From assembly GCA_045649485.1 (NCBI GenBank), contig JAZRPZ010000085.1, positions 1 to 15,972 on the forward strand: 15,972 nucleotides of DNA. Reading direction: 5' to 3'. Both the position numbers and the translations under genes were made by a program. Origin of the DNA: RUG11247 sp045649485 (GTDB lineage Bacteria > Bacillota > Clostridia > Christensenellales > Aristaeellaceae). Position 1 is the first letter of the stretch. The number at the start of each line of letters is the position of its first letter. Below the pieces are notes generated by a model. That model ran no database searches. It saw only the letters and a list, made by a program, of their open reading frames with translations, and was not told the DNA's origin. Positions 1-7,223 of this stretch are shown here, one piece after another.

Positions 1-737
1 TCACGGACCTTATCCTCGGATATACCCATTTCCTCGGCGATCTCCTCAGGCAGGGGCTCACGGCCGTATTCCTGCAGCAGCTGGCGGGAAACGCGGATGA
101 GCTTGTTGATAGTTTCAACCATATGCACGGGGATACGGATAGTACGGGCCTGATCGGCAATAGCACGGGTAATGGCCTGACGGATCCACCAGGTAGCATA
201 AGTGGAGAACTTATAGCCCTTGCGATAATCGAATTTCTCAACGGCCTTGATAAGACCAAGGTTACCTTCCTGAATCAGATCCAGGAACAGCATGCCGCGG
301 CCAACATAACGCTTTGCAATAGAAACAACAAGGCGCAGGTTAGCTTCGGAAAGGCGCTTTTTGGCTTCGATGTCGCCTTCTTCCATGCGCTGTGCAAGTT
401 CGATCTCCTCGTCAGCGGAAAGCAGCGGCACCTTGCCCATCTCCTTCAGATACATACGCACTGGGTCGTCAATGGAGACTCCCTCGGGTACGGAAATATC
501 TATCTCTTCCTCGGCAGTATCGGCTATCATCGCGGGCTCAGGCATTGCTTCGTCCTTGACAACCTCTATATTGAGTCCGGAAAGCGTATCGAGAATGCGG
601 TCAAACTGTTCGGAATCCAGTTCAATATCTCCCAGCAGTTCGACTATTTCCTTGTATGTCAGAACTCCCTTGCTCTTGCCGGCCTCTATCAGCTCGCGCA
701 CGCGACCCTTCATTGCCTCAGCGTTCGCATTGTTCAT
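1..737 (-). CDS. rpoD: RNA polymerase primary sigma factor RpoD/SigA, 3'-truncated by the window edge
   Basis: This is the primary (housekeeping) sigma factor, which directs RNA polymerase to -35/-10 promoters. The first 245 residues are visible. Residues 1-60 look like region 1.1. Region 1.2 is near residues 88-120 (DPVRMYLKEMGKVPLL). Regions 2.1-2.4 are near 131-205 and include the highly conserved NLRLVVSIAKRY, DLIQEGNLGL, KFDYRKGYKFSTYATWWIRQ and AITRAIADQARTIRIPVH blocks. Region 3 begins at about 207 (ETINKL), and the frame runs off the left edge at VR. The start at 737 is supported by an AAAGGAG ribosome binding site (748-754). The gene lies 24 bases downstream of dnaG in the same direction, the usual Firmicute macromolecular-synthesis arrangement, so co-transcription is likely. 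No terminator separates the two. Identification is secure; only regions 3-4 are missing. Confidence 0.97.
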   Translation of the reverse strand, partial: MNNANAEAMKGRVRELIEAGKSKGVLTYKEIVELLGDIELDSEQFDRILDTLSGLNIEVVKDEAMPEPAMIADTAEEEIDISVPEGVSIDDPVRMYLKEMGKVPLLSADEEIELAQRMEEGDIEAKKRLSEANLRLVVSIAKRYVGRGMLFLDLIQEGNLGLIKAVEKFDYRKGYKFSTYATWWIRQAITRAIADQARTIRIPVHMVETINKLIRVSRQLLQEYGREPLPEEIAEEMGISEDKVR

Positions 738-747
738 AGTTGGGACA

Positions 748-754
748 CTCCTTT
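748..754 (-). promoter_or_regulatory. Ribosome binding site of rpoD
   Basis: AAAGGAG on the minus strand lies 10 bases before the rpoD ATG (735-737), inside the short dnaG-rpoD gap. It fixes the rpoD start. Confidence 0.8.
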
Positions 755-761
755 CGACCGG

Positions 762-2483
762 TCAGCTGCGCTGCTCTTTCAAGAGCTTCTCAAGCAGCGC
801 ATACAGTTCCATCTTTCGTTCGGTTGATGCGGAACCCATTTCCGCTTTTATCTCTTCAATCTTCTTCTGACGACGTCCGTTTCTTATGTGGTTCAGCGTA
901 TCGCGCGCCATCTCCAACGCCTCCTCATGTTCTTCCGGAAGCATATTGGAATTTATATCCACCATAAGCTGACGGCGTTTTTCGTCATCGAGCTGGTCTA
1001 TGAACTGACCGAAGGGCTTACCCTCCAGCAGCCATTTTACCGCCTCGCGGCATACAGGAGAATCGAAATCCTCTTCCTTTACCGTTTCGGCGGGAATAAG
1101 TCCCTGATACAGCAGAGCGATCAGCGTTCCTTCTGCTTTAGAAGGCTTCACTTCATTGCGCTCGCGCCTGGGTCTTGCAGTCGTCATTCCGCTTTGCGGG
1201 GCAATCGCGCCAACCTGTTTTGCCAGAATATCACGCTCGTAGCCGGTCTCATTTGCCAGCTTGCGCAGATAATTTTCCGCTTCTACAGGATTCTTCACGC
1301 CGCGGATTATCGCACAGCATCTCAAAGCGTACTGGGTCACTCCATCCTGAGTGGTAAGATCCAGATCATCCTTCGAACGCAGCATGCGGTATTCCACGCC
1401 GCCTATCTTTCTAAGCTTGTCAAAGCCCGCCAGACCGTTTGCCTTCACAAAATCGTCCGGGTCCATGCCTGCCGGATAATCTATGACCTTTGTGGATATT
1501 CCTGCCGCATCCAGTATGTCCAGCGCACGCAGCGCCGCTTTTCTTCCGGCGGAATCACCGTCATAGCTTATCCATACCTCGCCCGCATAACGCTTCATCA
1601 GCCTCGCCTGTTCTTCGGTAAGCGCCGTACCGAGCGTTGCCACAACCGCCTGCACTCCGTGCTTGCGGAGCGAAACAACGTCCATATAGCCCTCGACCAG
1701 TACCAGACGACCTGCCTGACGTTCGTTTTTTGCCAGATTCAGCGCATACAGACCGTTGCGCTTGTTGAAAACCGGCGTATCGGGTGTATTGAGGTATTTG
1801 GGCTGAGCATCGCCCATTGCCCTTCCGCCAAAGCCGAGAACCTTTCCCTGAGGATTGATTATGGGAAAAATTACTCTTGAGCGGAACATGTCATATGCCC
1901 TGCCGTCTTTTTCCACAGAAAGACCGGCGCGCACCAGCAATTTTCTGTCAAAGCCCTTTTCTTCAAGATACTTCGTCAGAGTTTCCCAGCCTCTCGGAGA
2001 TGCTCCCAGGCCGGATTTGCGGATGTCGTGGTCATTCAGTCCCCTGGAATAAAGATAACTGAGCGCAGCGGCGCCCTCATCGGTCCACAGCAGGGAATGA
2101 AAATACCTTGCGGTTATCAGATTGGCCTCATAAATCCTTTCGCGTTCGTCTGCCGAAGATTTGTCTCCGCCGCGGGAGTAATCATCCTCCGGAAGTTCCA
2201 TATGCGCGCGTTCGGCCAGATACTTTACCGCGTCGTAGAACTCCATGCGCTCCATTTCCATTACGAAATTGAACACAGTGCCGCCCTTGTGGCAGCCAAA
2301 GCAGTAGTACAGCTGACTTTCGCTGTCGACACTGAAGGACGGCGTCTTTTCGTTATGAAAAGGACAACAACCCCAGAAGCGTTTACCTTTTTGCTTCAGC
2401 CTGACATACTCGCTGACTACTTCCTCAAGCGGAACGCGTGAGCGCAGTTCCTCGAGCCATGCATCAGTAAACCTTCCTGCCAT
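762..2483 (-). CDS. dnaG: DNA primase DnaG
   Basis: DNA primase lays down RNA primers for the replication fork and works with the replicative helicase. The 573-residue product has the full bacterial primase layout. A CHC2-type zinc finger is at the N-terminus (C40, H43, C61, C64, in CCPFHNEKTPSF and YYCFGCHKGG). The RNA polymerase core follows (RSRVIFPIINPQGKVLGFGGR near 201-221), then the TOPRIM domain with EGYMD at 264-268 and DGDSAG at 308-313, which supply the metal-binding acidic residues. The C-terminal 140 residues are less conserved and helical, consistent with the helicase-interacting region. An AAGGGGAC ribosome binding site (2487-2494) supports the start. Primases of this family are commonly about 580-600 residues, so it is full length. 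It is the first gene of the dnaG-rpoD unit. Confidence 0.97.
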   Translation of the reverse strand: MAGRFTDAWLEELRSRVPLEEVVSEYVRLKQKGKRFWGCCPFHNEKTPSFSVDSESQLYYCFGCHKGGTVFNFVMEMERMEFYDAVKYLAERAHMELPEDDYSRGGDKSSADERERIYEANLITARYFHSLLWTDEGAAALSYLYSRGLNDHDIRKSGLGASPRGWETLTKYLEEKGFDRKLLVRAGLSVEKDGRAYDMFRSRVIFPIINPQGKVLGFGGRAMGDAQPKYLNTPDTPVFNKRNGLYALNLAKNERQAGRLVLVEGYMDVVSLRKHGVQAVVATLGTALTEEQARLMKRYAGEVWISYDGDSAGRKAALRALDILDAAGISTKVIDYPAGMDPDDFVKANGLAGFDKLRKIGGVEYRMLRSKDDLDLTTQDGVTQYALRCCAIIRGVKNPVEAENYLRKLANETGYERDILAKQVGAIAPQSGMTTARPRRERNEVKPSKAEGTLIALLYQGLIPAETVKEEDFDSPVCREAVKWLLEGKPFGQFIDQLDDEKRRQLMVDINSNMLPEEHEEALEMARDTLNHIRNGRRQKKIEEIKAEMGSASTERKMELYALLEKLLKEQRS

Positions 2484-2515
2484 TTTGTCCCCTTCAAATA
2501 CATTTTTGCACAGAG

Positions 2516-2529
2516 TTGTCGAACGACAA
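2516..2529. promoter_or_regulatory. Palindrome with a Spo0A-box-like core upstream of dnaG
   Basis: TTGTCG-AA-CGACAA is a 14-base inverted repeat 33 bases upstream of the dnaG start. Its plus strand contains TGTCGAA, which fits the TGNCGAA core of the Spo0A box (consensus TTTGTCGAA, 8 of 9 counted from 2515). A second arm, ATTTGTC (2548-2554), pairs with GACAAAT (2525-2531), so the right half of the palindrome could form either of two hairpins in the dnaG leader. A role as a protein-binding site or leader structure is inference. Confidence 0.35.
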
Positions 2530-2597
2530 ATAGATTAATTCGCCGTCATTTGTCTATTTCCTGCATTCATATATTAAATTACCTAAAATTGACCTAA

Positions 2598-2626
2598 TTT
2601 TTAGCATGAATTTTCTCTTTTTTCAA
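2598..2626 (-). promoter_or_regulatory. Possible dnaG-rpoD promoter
   Basis: On the minus strand TTGAAA (2621-2626) and TAAAAA (2598-2603) are separated by 17 bases. The -35 matches consensus at 5 of 6 positions, the -10 at only 4 of 6. In such AT-rich DNA this is weak support. It would give a leader of roughly 100 bases containing the palindrome at 2516-2529. Confidence 0.3.
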
Positions 2627-2676
2627 ATCAGATCTGTATATTCTATATTGCGCAGCAATCCCTTGTTATATCCTCC

Positions 2677-2686
2677 ATGTTAACAT
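2677..2686. promoter_or_regulatory. ATGTTAACAT palindrome, candidate operator
   Basis: A perfect 10-base palindrome lies 36 bases upstream of the nahK -35 box in the divergent dnaG/nahK intergenic region. Its position fits a regulator site for the sugar operon. No family could be assigned, and a chance palindrome of this size in AT-rich DNA is possible. Confidence 0.25.
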
Positions 2687-2722
2687 CAAAAACACGTCAC
2701 TTTTTCACATTTTTTCATTTTA

Positions 2723-2752
2723 TTGACATGGTTCATTTATGCATGATATAAT
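2723..2752 (+). promoter_or_regulatory. Promoter of the nahK-GH3 operon
   Basis: A perfect TTGACA -35 (2723-2728) and a perfect TATAAT -10 (2747-2752) are 18 bases apart, 30 bases before the nahK ATG. A second TATAAT copy lies at 2757-2762. The consensus quality suggests a strong sigma-A promoter that would need repression if the operon is inducible. Confidence 0.8.
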
Positions 2753-2781
2753 TTAGTATAATCAAAATAAGAGGTGTTATT

Positions 2782-3885
2782 ATGGTTTATAATGATATAA
2801 AATTCATTCTCCCTCATTTCCGTTTTAACGGTAAATTTGTTGACGGTATGGAACTGACGAGCGGAAACATCAACAGCACGTATCTGCTTACTTTCGAAGA
2901 CAAAAACGAAAGACATTACTATACCCTTCAGCATATAAACAAATTTGTATTCAAAAAGCCTTACGAAGTAATGAGCAATATCAGTAAGGTTACCGGTCAT
3001 ATCGCCGCTGCATATGAAAAAGCTGGCATCGATCCCGCCCGTCATGTTCTGCAGCTTGTGCCTACGACCGATAACGGTACACTTTACGAGGATGACGAAG
3101 GTCATTACTGGCGCGCATATGATTATATTTCCGGGGCAAGCGCATATGATGCACCCCAGAAAGCAGAACATATCTACGAGACCGGCCGTGCTTTCGGTGA
3201 ATTCCAGAAACATCTGACCGATTTCCCCGCTGACGAGCTTTACGCAACCATCCCCGATTTCCACAATACCACAAAGCGCTTCTATGCCTTCGTGGCCTCC
3301 GTTGCGGCAGACAGGGCCGGACGTGTACGCAATGTGGAAAATGAGATCGAGTTCATGTTCGATCACAGAAAGCTCATGAACAAGATCGTTTCTCTTCTCG
3401 AGACCGGCAAGCTTCCTCTGCGCGTCACCCACAATGATACCAAGATAAACAATATACTGATCGATAATGATACCGACAAAGCCACCTGCGTTATCGATCT
3501 TGATACAGTTATGCCCGGTTCTTCGCTGTACGATTTCGGCGATGCGATCCGCTTCTGCGCGTCCACCGCAGCCGAAGACGAGCCCGACACCAAGAAGATC
3601 AAGCTCGACATGAACGCTTTCAGACTGTTCACCGAAGGCTTCCTCAGTGAGACTAACGGCTTCCTCGACAAGGAAGAGATCCGTCTGCTGCCTCTTGGCG
3701 TATTGGTAATAACCTGCGAACTGGCCATGCGTTTCCTCACCGACTACATCGACGGTGATGTATACTTCAAGGTACGCTCCCCCGAACACAACCTGGTCCG
3801 CGCACGCGCACAGATGGCTCTGCTTGTAGATATGGAAGCAAAGTACGACGAGATGTGCAGTGTTATCGAAGAATACATATCCTGA
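2782..3885 (+). CDS. nahK: N-acetylhexosamine 1-kinase (NahK) family phosphotransferase
   Basis: This cytosolic sugar kinase of the aminoglycoside phosphotransferase fold has 367 residues. It is recognised by resemblance, from memory, to Bifidobacterium NahK, which converts GlcNAc or GalNAc to the 1-phosphate. Shared blocks include GNINSTYLLT (28-37), LQHINKFVFKKP (49-60), LRVTHNDTKINNILID (213-228), VIDLDTVMPGSSLYDFGDAIRF (237-258) and SPEHNLVRARAQ near the C-terminus. The catalytic loop is H217-N-D219-T-K with N224 as the metal-binding Asn, and D239/D241 form the following metal-binding motif. The start has an AGAGGTG site (2770-2776). The GH3 gene follows after only 15 bases, so the two are one operon. 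Exact sugar specificity cannot be read from sequence; other sugar 1-kinases of this fold remain possible. Confidence 0.82.
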   Translation: MVYNDIKFILPHFRFNGKFVDGMELTSGNINSTYLLTFEDKNERHYYTLQHINKFVFKKPYEVMSNISKVTGHIAAAYEKAGIDPARHVLQLVPTTDNGTLYEDDEGHYWRAYDYISGASAYDAPQKAEHIYETGRAFGEFQKHLTDFPADELYATIPDFHNTTKRFYAFVASVAADRAGRVRNVENEIEFMFDHRKLMNKIVSLLETGKLPLRVTHNDTKINNILIDNDTDKATCVIDLDTVMPGSSLYDFGDAIRFCASTAAEDEPDTKKIKLDMNAFRLFTEGFLSETNGFLDKEEIRLLPLGVLVITCELAMRFLTDYIDGDVYFKVRSPEHNLVRARAQMALLVDMEAKYDEMCSVIEEYIS

Positions 3886-3886
3886 C

Positions 3887-3892
3887 AGGAGG
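3887..3892 (+). promoter_or_regulatory. Ribosome binding site of the GH3 gene
   Basis: A perfect AGGAGG begins one base after the nahK stop codon and 8 bases before the GH3 ATG. No promoter fits in this 15-base gap, so the GH3 gene depends on the nahK transcript. Confidence 0.8.
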
Positions 3893-3900
3893 CAGACCGA

Positions 3901-6156
3901 ATGGATATCAAAGCCCTCATTTCACAGATGACCATAGAAGAAAAAACCGGCATGCTCTCCGGCAACGGAATGTGGTTCCTTAAGGCAATTGACCGCCTCG
4001 GCATTCCCGGAGTCATGGTGACTGACGGCCCTCACGGCCTTCGCAAGCAGGCCGGTGCCGGCGACCATCTCGGTCTGAATGCTTCTGTTACCGCTGTATG
4101 CTTCCCCACCGCAGCATCTCTGGCAAGTACCTTTGACCGCGATCTTATCAACAAGGTCGGTCAGGCTCTGGGTGACGAATGTCAGGCCGAAAATGTAGCG
4201 GTCATACTGGGTCCCGGCGCAAACATCAAGCGCAGCCCTCTTTGCGGCCGCAACTTTGAATACTTCTCCGAAGATCCTTATCTCACCGGCGAAATGGCTG
4301 CAGCTCACATCAAGGGCGTACAGTCCAAAGGCGTAGGTACCAGCCTGAAGCATTTTGCTGCAAACAATCAGGAGACCCGCCGTATGATGGTTGATACCAT
4401 CGTGGACGAGCGTGCCCTGCGCGAGATATATCTCGCCGGTTTCGAGAAAGCCGTTAAGGACGCAAAGCCCTGGACCGTGATGGGTTCCTACAACCTTGTC
4501 AACGGTACTCACTCCTGCGAAAATCATAAACTGCTGACCGAAATACTCCGCGATGAGTGGGGATTTGACGGTTATGTCGTAACCGACTGGGGTGCTCTTG
4601 TTGACAAAATCGCCGCCATCAAGGCAGGTCTTGATCTGCAGATGCCCGGTGACATCGTGGCTGACAAAAAGCTGCTTGCAGCCGTTGAAAGCGGAGAAGT
4701 CACCGAAGAGATGCTTGATACAGCATGCGAGCGCATCCTGAATATCACTTACCGCTATCTTGAAAACCGCGCAGCTGATACAAAGTTTGATTATGAAGGC
4801 CATCACGCACTGGCCCGCAAGGTTGAATCCGAAGGCGCTGTGCTTCTGAAGAATGCCGGTGTACTGCCCATTGCTTCCGGAAAGAAGATTGCCCTCATTG
4901 GCAAATTCGCCGATGAACCCGCATATCAGGGCGGCGGCAGTTCCCATATCAATTCCTGGGCCGTAACCACCGCGCTTGAAGCATTCCGCGAATACGACGG
5001 CACCGTTACCTATGCCCAGGGTTACATCACCGAAGAAGACAAGACCGATGACGTACTGACCGCAGAAGCCGTTAAAACTGCAGCCGCAGCCGATGCAGCG
5101 ATCATATTTGCCGGCATGCCCGAGGGCTTTGAATCCGAGGGCTTCGACCGCAAGCATCTGTATCTGCCCGGCTGTCAGAATGCTCTTATCGAAGAAATCG
5201 CAGCAGTAAACCCCAACACAGTGGTTATTCTGCATAATTCCTCCGCAGTAGCAATGCCCTGGATCGACAAGGTCTCTGCTGTTATAGAAGCATATCTGGG
5301 CGGAGAAGCCTGCGGCGGCGCTATGTACGATATCGTTACCGGCAAGGTGAATCCCTCCGGCAAACTGGCCGAGACATTCCCCCTGCGTCTTGAGGATACT
5401 CCCTGCTATCTGGATTTCCCCGGCTGGAATGACCGCGTTGAATACCGCGAAGGCATCTATGTCGGATACCGCTACTATGACGCAAAGAACATGGATGTAC
5501 TGTTCCCCTTCGGTCACGGTCTCAGCTACACTTCTTTCAGATATTCCAATCTGAAGATCGAAAAGGAAGCAATGACCGATGCGGATACCGTCGCAGTCAC
5601 CTGCGATATCACCAATACCGGAAATTGCGCCGGACGCGAGACCGCTCAGCTGTATGTATCCCGCAAAACTGCCGGAATCCCCCGCCCCGTACGCGAACTC
5701 AAGGGCTTTGAGAAGGTAATGCTCGAACCCGGCGAGACGAAGACCGTAAGCTTCACGCTCTGCAAGCGCGCATTCGCTTATTACAACACCGATATCAGCG
5801 ATTGGTATGTTGAAGACGGCGTATACGGCATCGAAATCGGCGCTTCTTCCCGTGATATCCGCCTTGAGGCAGAGATAAAGGTAGCCCCCGTAAAGCCTTA
5901 CATCCGTCCCTTCACTCTCGATTCCTCTATGGGCGACCTCATGGCCTTCCCCGCTGCAATGGCTGCCATGTCCCCCATTCTTGCGGCCTTCGGCGGCGGA
6001 AGCACCGATGGCAATGACGATGCTATGGGCATGGGTGTAAGCGCCATAGAGATGTTCAAGGGTATGCCCCTGCGTTCTCTCGTAAGCTTCTCCGGCGGTG
6101 CGTTCCCCGAAGAACTCGCCCTCGGATTGCTGGCACAGATAAACGCAGCAATTTGA
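3901..6156 (+). CDS. Glycoside hydrolase family 3 (beta-glucosidase type), cytosolic
   Basis: This 751-residue GH3 enzyme removes terminal non-reducing beta-linked sugars. The N-terminal barrel carries TDGPHGLR (41-48), RNFEYFSEDP (117-126), KHFAANNQETRR (150-161) and VVTDWGA (226-232), where D229 is the nucleophile. The second alpha/beta domain carries ESEGFDR (411-417) and YLGGEACGGA, where E469 sits at the general acid/base position, followed by GKVNPSGKLAETFP. A fibronectin-III-like domain covers about 565-655. It lacks the KHFPG(H/D)G and DSH motifs of NagZ-type GH3 N-acetylglucosaminidases, so a beta-glucosidase or beta-xylosidase activity is more likely. There is no signal peptide, so it should act on imported oligosaccharides. 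Residues 665-751 form an extra Met/Ala/Gly-rich tail of unknown role. Together with nahK it forms an operon. Confidence 0.92.
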   Translation: MDIKALISQMTIEEKTGMLSGNGMWFLKAIDRLGIPGVMVTDGPHGLRKQAGAGDHLGLNASVTAVCFPTAASLASTFDRDLINKVGQALGDECQAENVAVILGPGANIKRSPLCGRNFEYFSEDPYLTGEMAAAHIKGVQSKGVGTSLKHFAANNQETRRMMVDTIVDERALREIYLAGFEKAVKDAKPWTVMGSYNLVNGTHSCENHKLLTEILRDEWGFDGYVVTDWGALVDKIAAIKAGLDLQMPGDIVADKKLLAAVESGEVTEEMLDTACERILNITYRYLENRAADTKFDYEGHHALARKVESEGAVLLKNAGVLPIASGKKIALIGKFADEPAYQGGGSSHINSWAVTTALEAFREYDGTVTYAQGYITEEDKTDDVLTAEAVKTAAAADAAIIFAGMPEGFESEGFDRKHLYLPGCQNALIEEIAAVNPNTVVILHNSSAVAMPWIDKVSAVIEAYLGGEACGGAMYDIVTGKVNPSGKLAETFPLRLEDTPCYLDFPGWNDRVEYREGIYVGYRYYDAKNMDVLFPFGHGLSYTSFRYSNLKIEKEAMTDADTVAVTCDITNTGNCAGRETAQLYVSRKTAGIPRPVRELKGFEKVMLEPGETKTVSFTLCKRAFAYYNTDISDWYVEDGVYGIEIGASSRDIRLEAEIKVAPVKPYIRPFTLDSSMGDLMAFPAAMAAMSPILAAFGGGSTDGNDDAMGMGVSAIEMFKGMPLRSLVSFSGGAFPEELALGLLAQINAAI

Positions 6157-6175
6157 TCCACTGATATTACAAAAT

Positions 6176-6201
6176 AAAAAACCACCGCAAGGTGGTTTTT
6201 T
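6176..6201. terminator. Bidirectional terminator between GH3 and the dehydrogenase
   Basis: ACCACC-GCAA-GGTGGT (stem 6181-6186 and 6191-6196) is flanked by an A tract on the left and a T tract on the right. It therefore works as an intrinsic terminator on both strands for the two convergent genes, whose stops are only 51 bases apart. Confidence 0.9.
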
Positions 6202-6207
6202 ATGCCC

Positions 6208-7173
6208 TTATTCCCCGGGATAGAATATTCCATTTTCGTGACGTGCATCTGTCATCAGTTTCATGAGCTGCACAGTCTCGTCAAGCGGCATAATTTCACT
6301 TTCTGTCTTTCCGGCAAATATACATTCCGCAGCATGTACGAACTGATAGTGATGTCCTTCATTTTCGGGTGAAAATACAGTTTCTTCACCGTTGATTATA
6401 AATTTCTCCGCATGCCAGAAATCCGGAATAACAACAGTTGCTTTTTCGGCATATACAGTCATCATGCTCGTGCCGTTTACATCGATGCCCGACATAAGCT
6501 GTGCTGTGGCGCCGTCGGAATATTCGATCTGCATCACGGTGCGCGCATCTACCCCGGTGGGCGCTTTCACACATTTGGTCTGTACAGCAACAGGTTCTTT
6601 GCCTGTCAGCATAGCTGCTATGGACAACGGATATATCCCCACGTCCATGAGTGCGCCTCCGCACAGTTCAGGGGCGTATATACGGCTTGCGGGATCAAAA
6701 CTGGATGCATATGAAAAATCAGCGGCTATATGCTTTATTGCACCCAGCTTACCTTCATCAATCATCTGCTTGAGACAGCGCATGGCAGGCATAAATCTGG
6801 TCCACATTGCTTCCATGAGGAACAGGCCCTTCTCTCTGGCCATATCCCGCATTTCAGCCGCTTCCGCATCATTTTTGGCAAATGCCTTTTCGCAAAGCAC
6901 ATGCTTTCCGTTTTCAAGACACATCAGTGTCTGAGAATGATGCAGACTGTGCGGAGTGGCAATATATACGAGATCTACCTCGGGACAGGCCGCGAGTTTC
7001 TCGTAACTGTCAAAATACAATTTCGCACCGTATCTTTCAGCCTCACGCTTCGCCCTTTCACCATCGCGCGCAGCTACGGCATAAAGTTCGCAGTTTTCAG
7101 CATTATCAAAGCCCTTCATCACTCTGTGGAATATAGAACCGAGACCGATGACTCCTACACGCAATTTTCTCAT
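6208..7173 (-). CDS. Gfo/Idh/MocA family NAD(P)-dependent oxidoreductase
   Basis: This 321-residue dehydrogenase belongs to the Gfo/Idh/MocA superfamily and resembles the dihydrodiol-dehydrogenase-like branch (EAMWTRFMP near 121-129). The N-terminal Rossmann fold has GVIGLGSIFHRV (7-18) and IATPHSLHH (71-79). The cofactor motif is CEKAF (94-98), with Ala where EKP is usual. The catalytic domain has GGALMDVGIYPL (172-183), containing the conserved Asp and the Tyr/His-position residue. Members oxidise or reduce sugars, inositols and related alcohols; the substrate here is unknown. A GGAGG site (7179-7183) sets the start. It lies between sugar-related genes and may belong functionally with them, but it is transcribed convergently to the GH3 operon. 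No clear promoter was found immediately upstream, where the peptidase terminator sits. Confidence 0.9.
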   Translation of the reverse strand: MRKLRVGVIGLGSIFHRVMKGFDNAENCELYAVAARDGERAKREAERYGAKLYFDSYEKLAACPEVDLVYIATPHSLHHSQTLMCLENGKHVLCEKAFAKNDAEAAEMRDMAREKGLFLMEAMWTRFMPAMRCLKQMIDEGKLGAIKHIAADFSYASSFDPASRIYAPELCGGALMDVGIYPLSIAAMLTGKEPVAVQTKCVKAPTGVDARTVMQIEYSDGATAQLMSGIDVNGTSMMTVYAEKATVVIPDFWHAEKFIINGEETVFSPENEGHHYQFVHAAECIFAGKTESEIMPLDETVQLMKLMTDARHENGIFYPGE

Positions 7174-7188
7174 AATAACCTCCGTATC

Positions 7189-7217
7189 AAAAAAGCCGCA
7201 GGCAAACGCACTGCGGC
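7189..7217 (-). terminator. Terminator of the NlpC/P60 gene
   Basis: On the minus strand GCCGCAG and CTGCGGC arms (7211-7217 and 7195-7201) enclose a 9-base loop and are followed by six T residues (7194-7189). It lies 7 bases after the peptidase stop. It also lies directly ahead of the dehydrogenase ribosome binding site. Confidence 0.85.
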
Positions 7218-7223
7218 ATAATT

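Noticed and set aside
123..827. Plus-strand open frames over rpoD and the start of dnaG
   Set aside because: They lie opposite strongly conserved sigma factor and primase sequences and show no domain of their own.
3922..5517. 531-codon minus-strand open frame over the GH3 gene
   Set aside because: It is in register with and antisense to a clear GH3 gene, has no recognisable domain, and is explained by codon bias.
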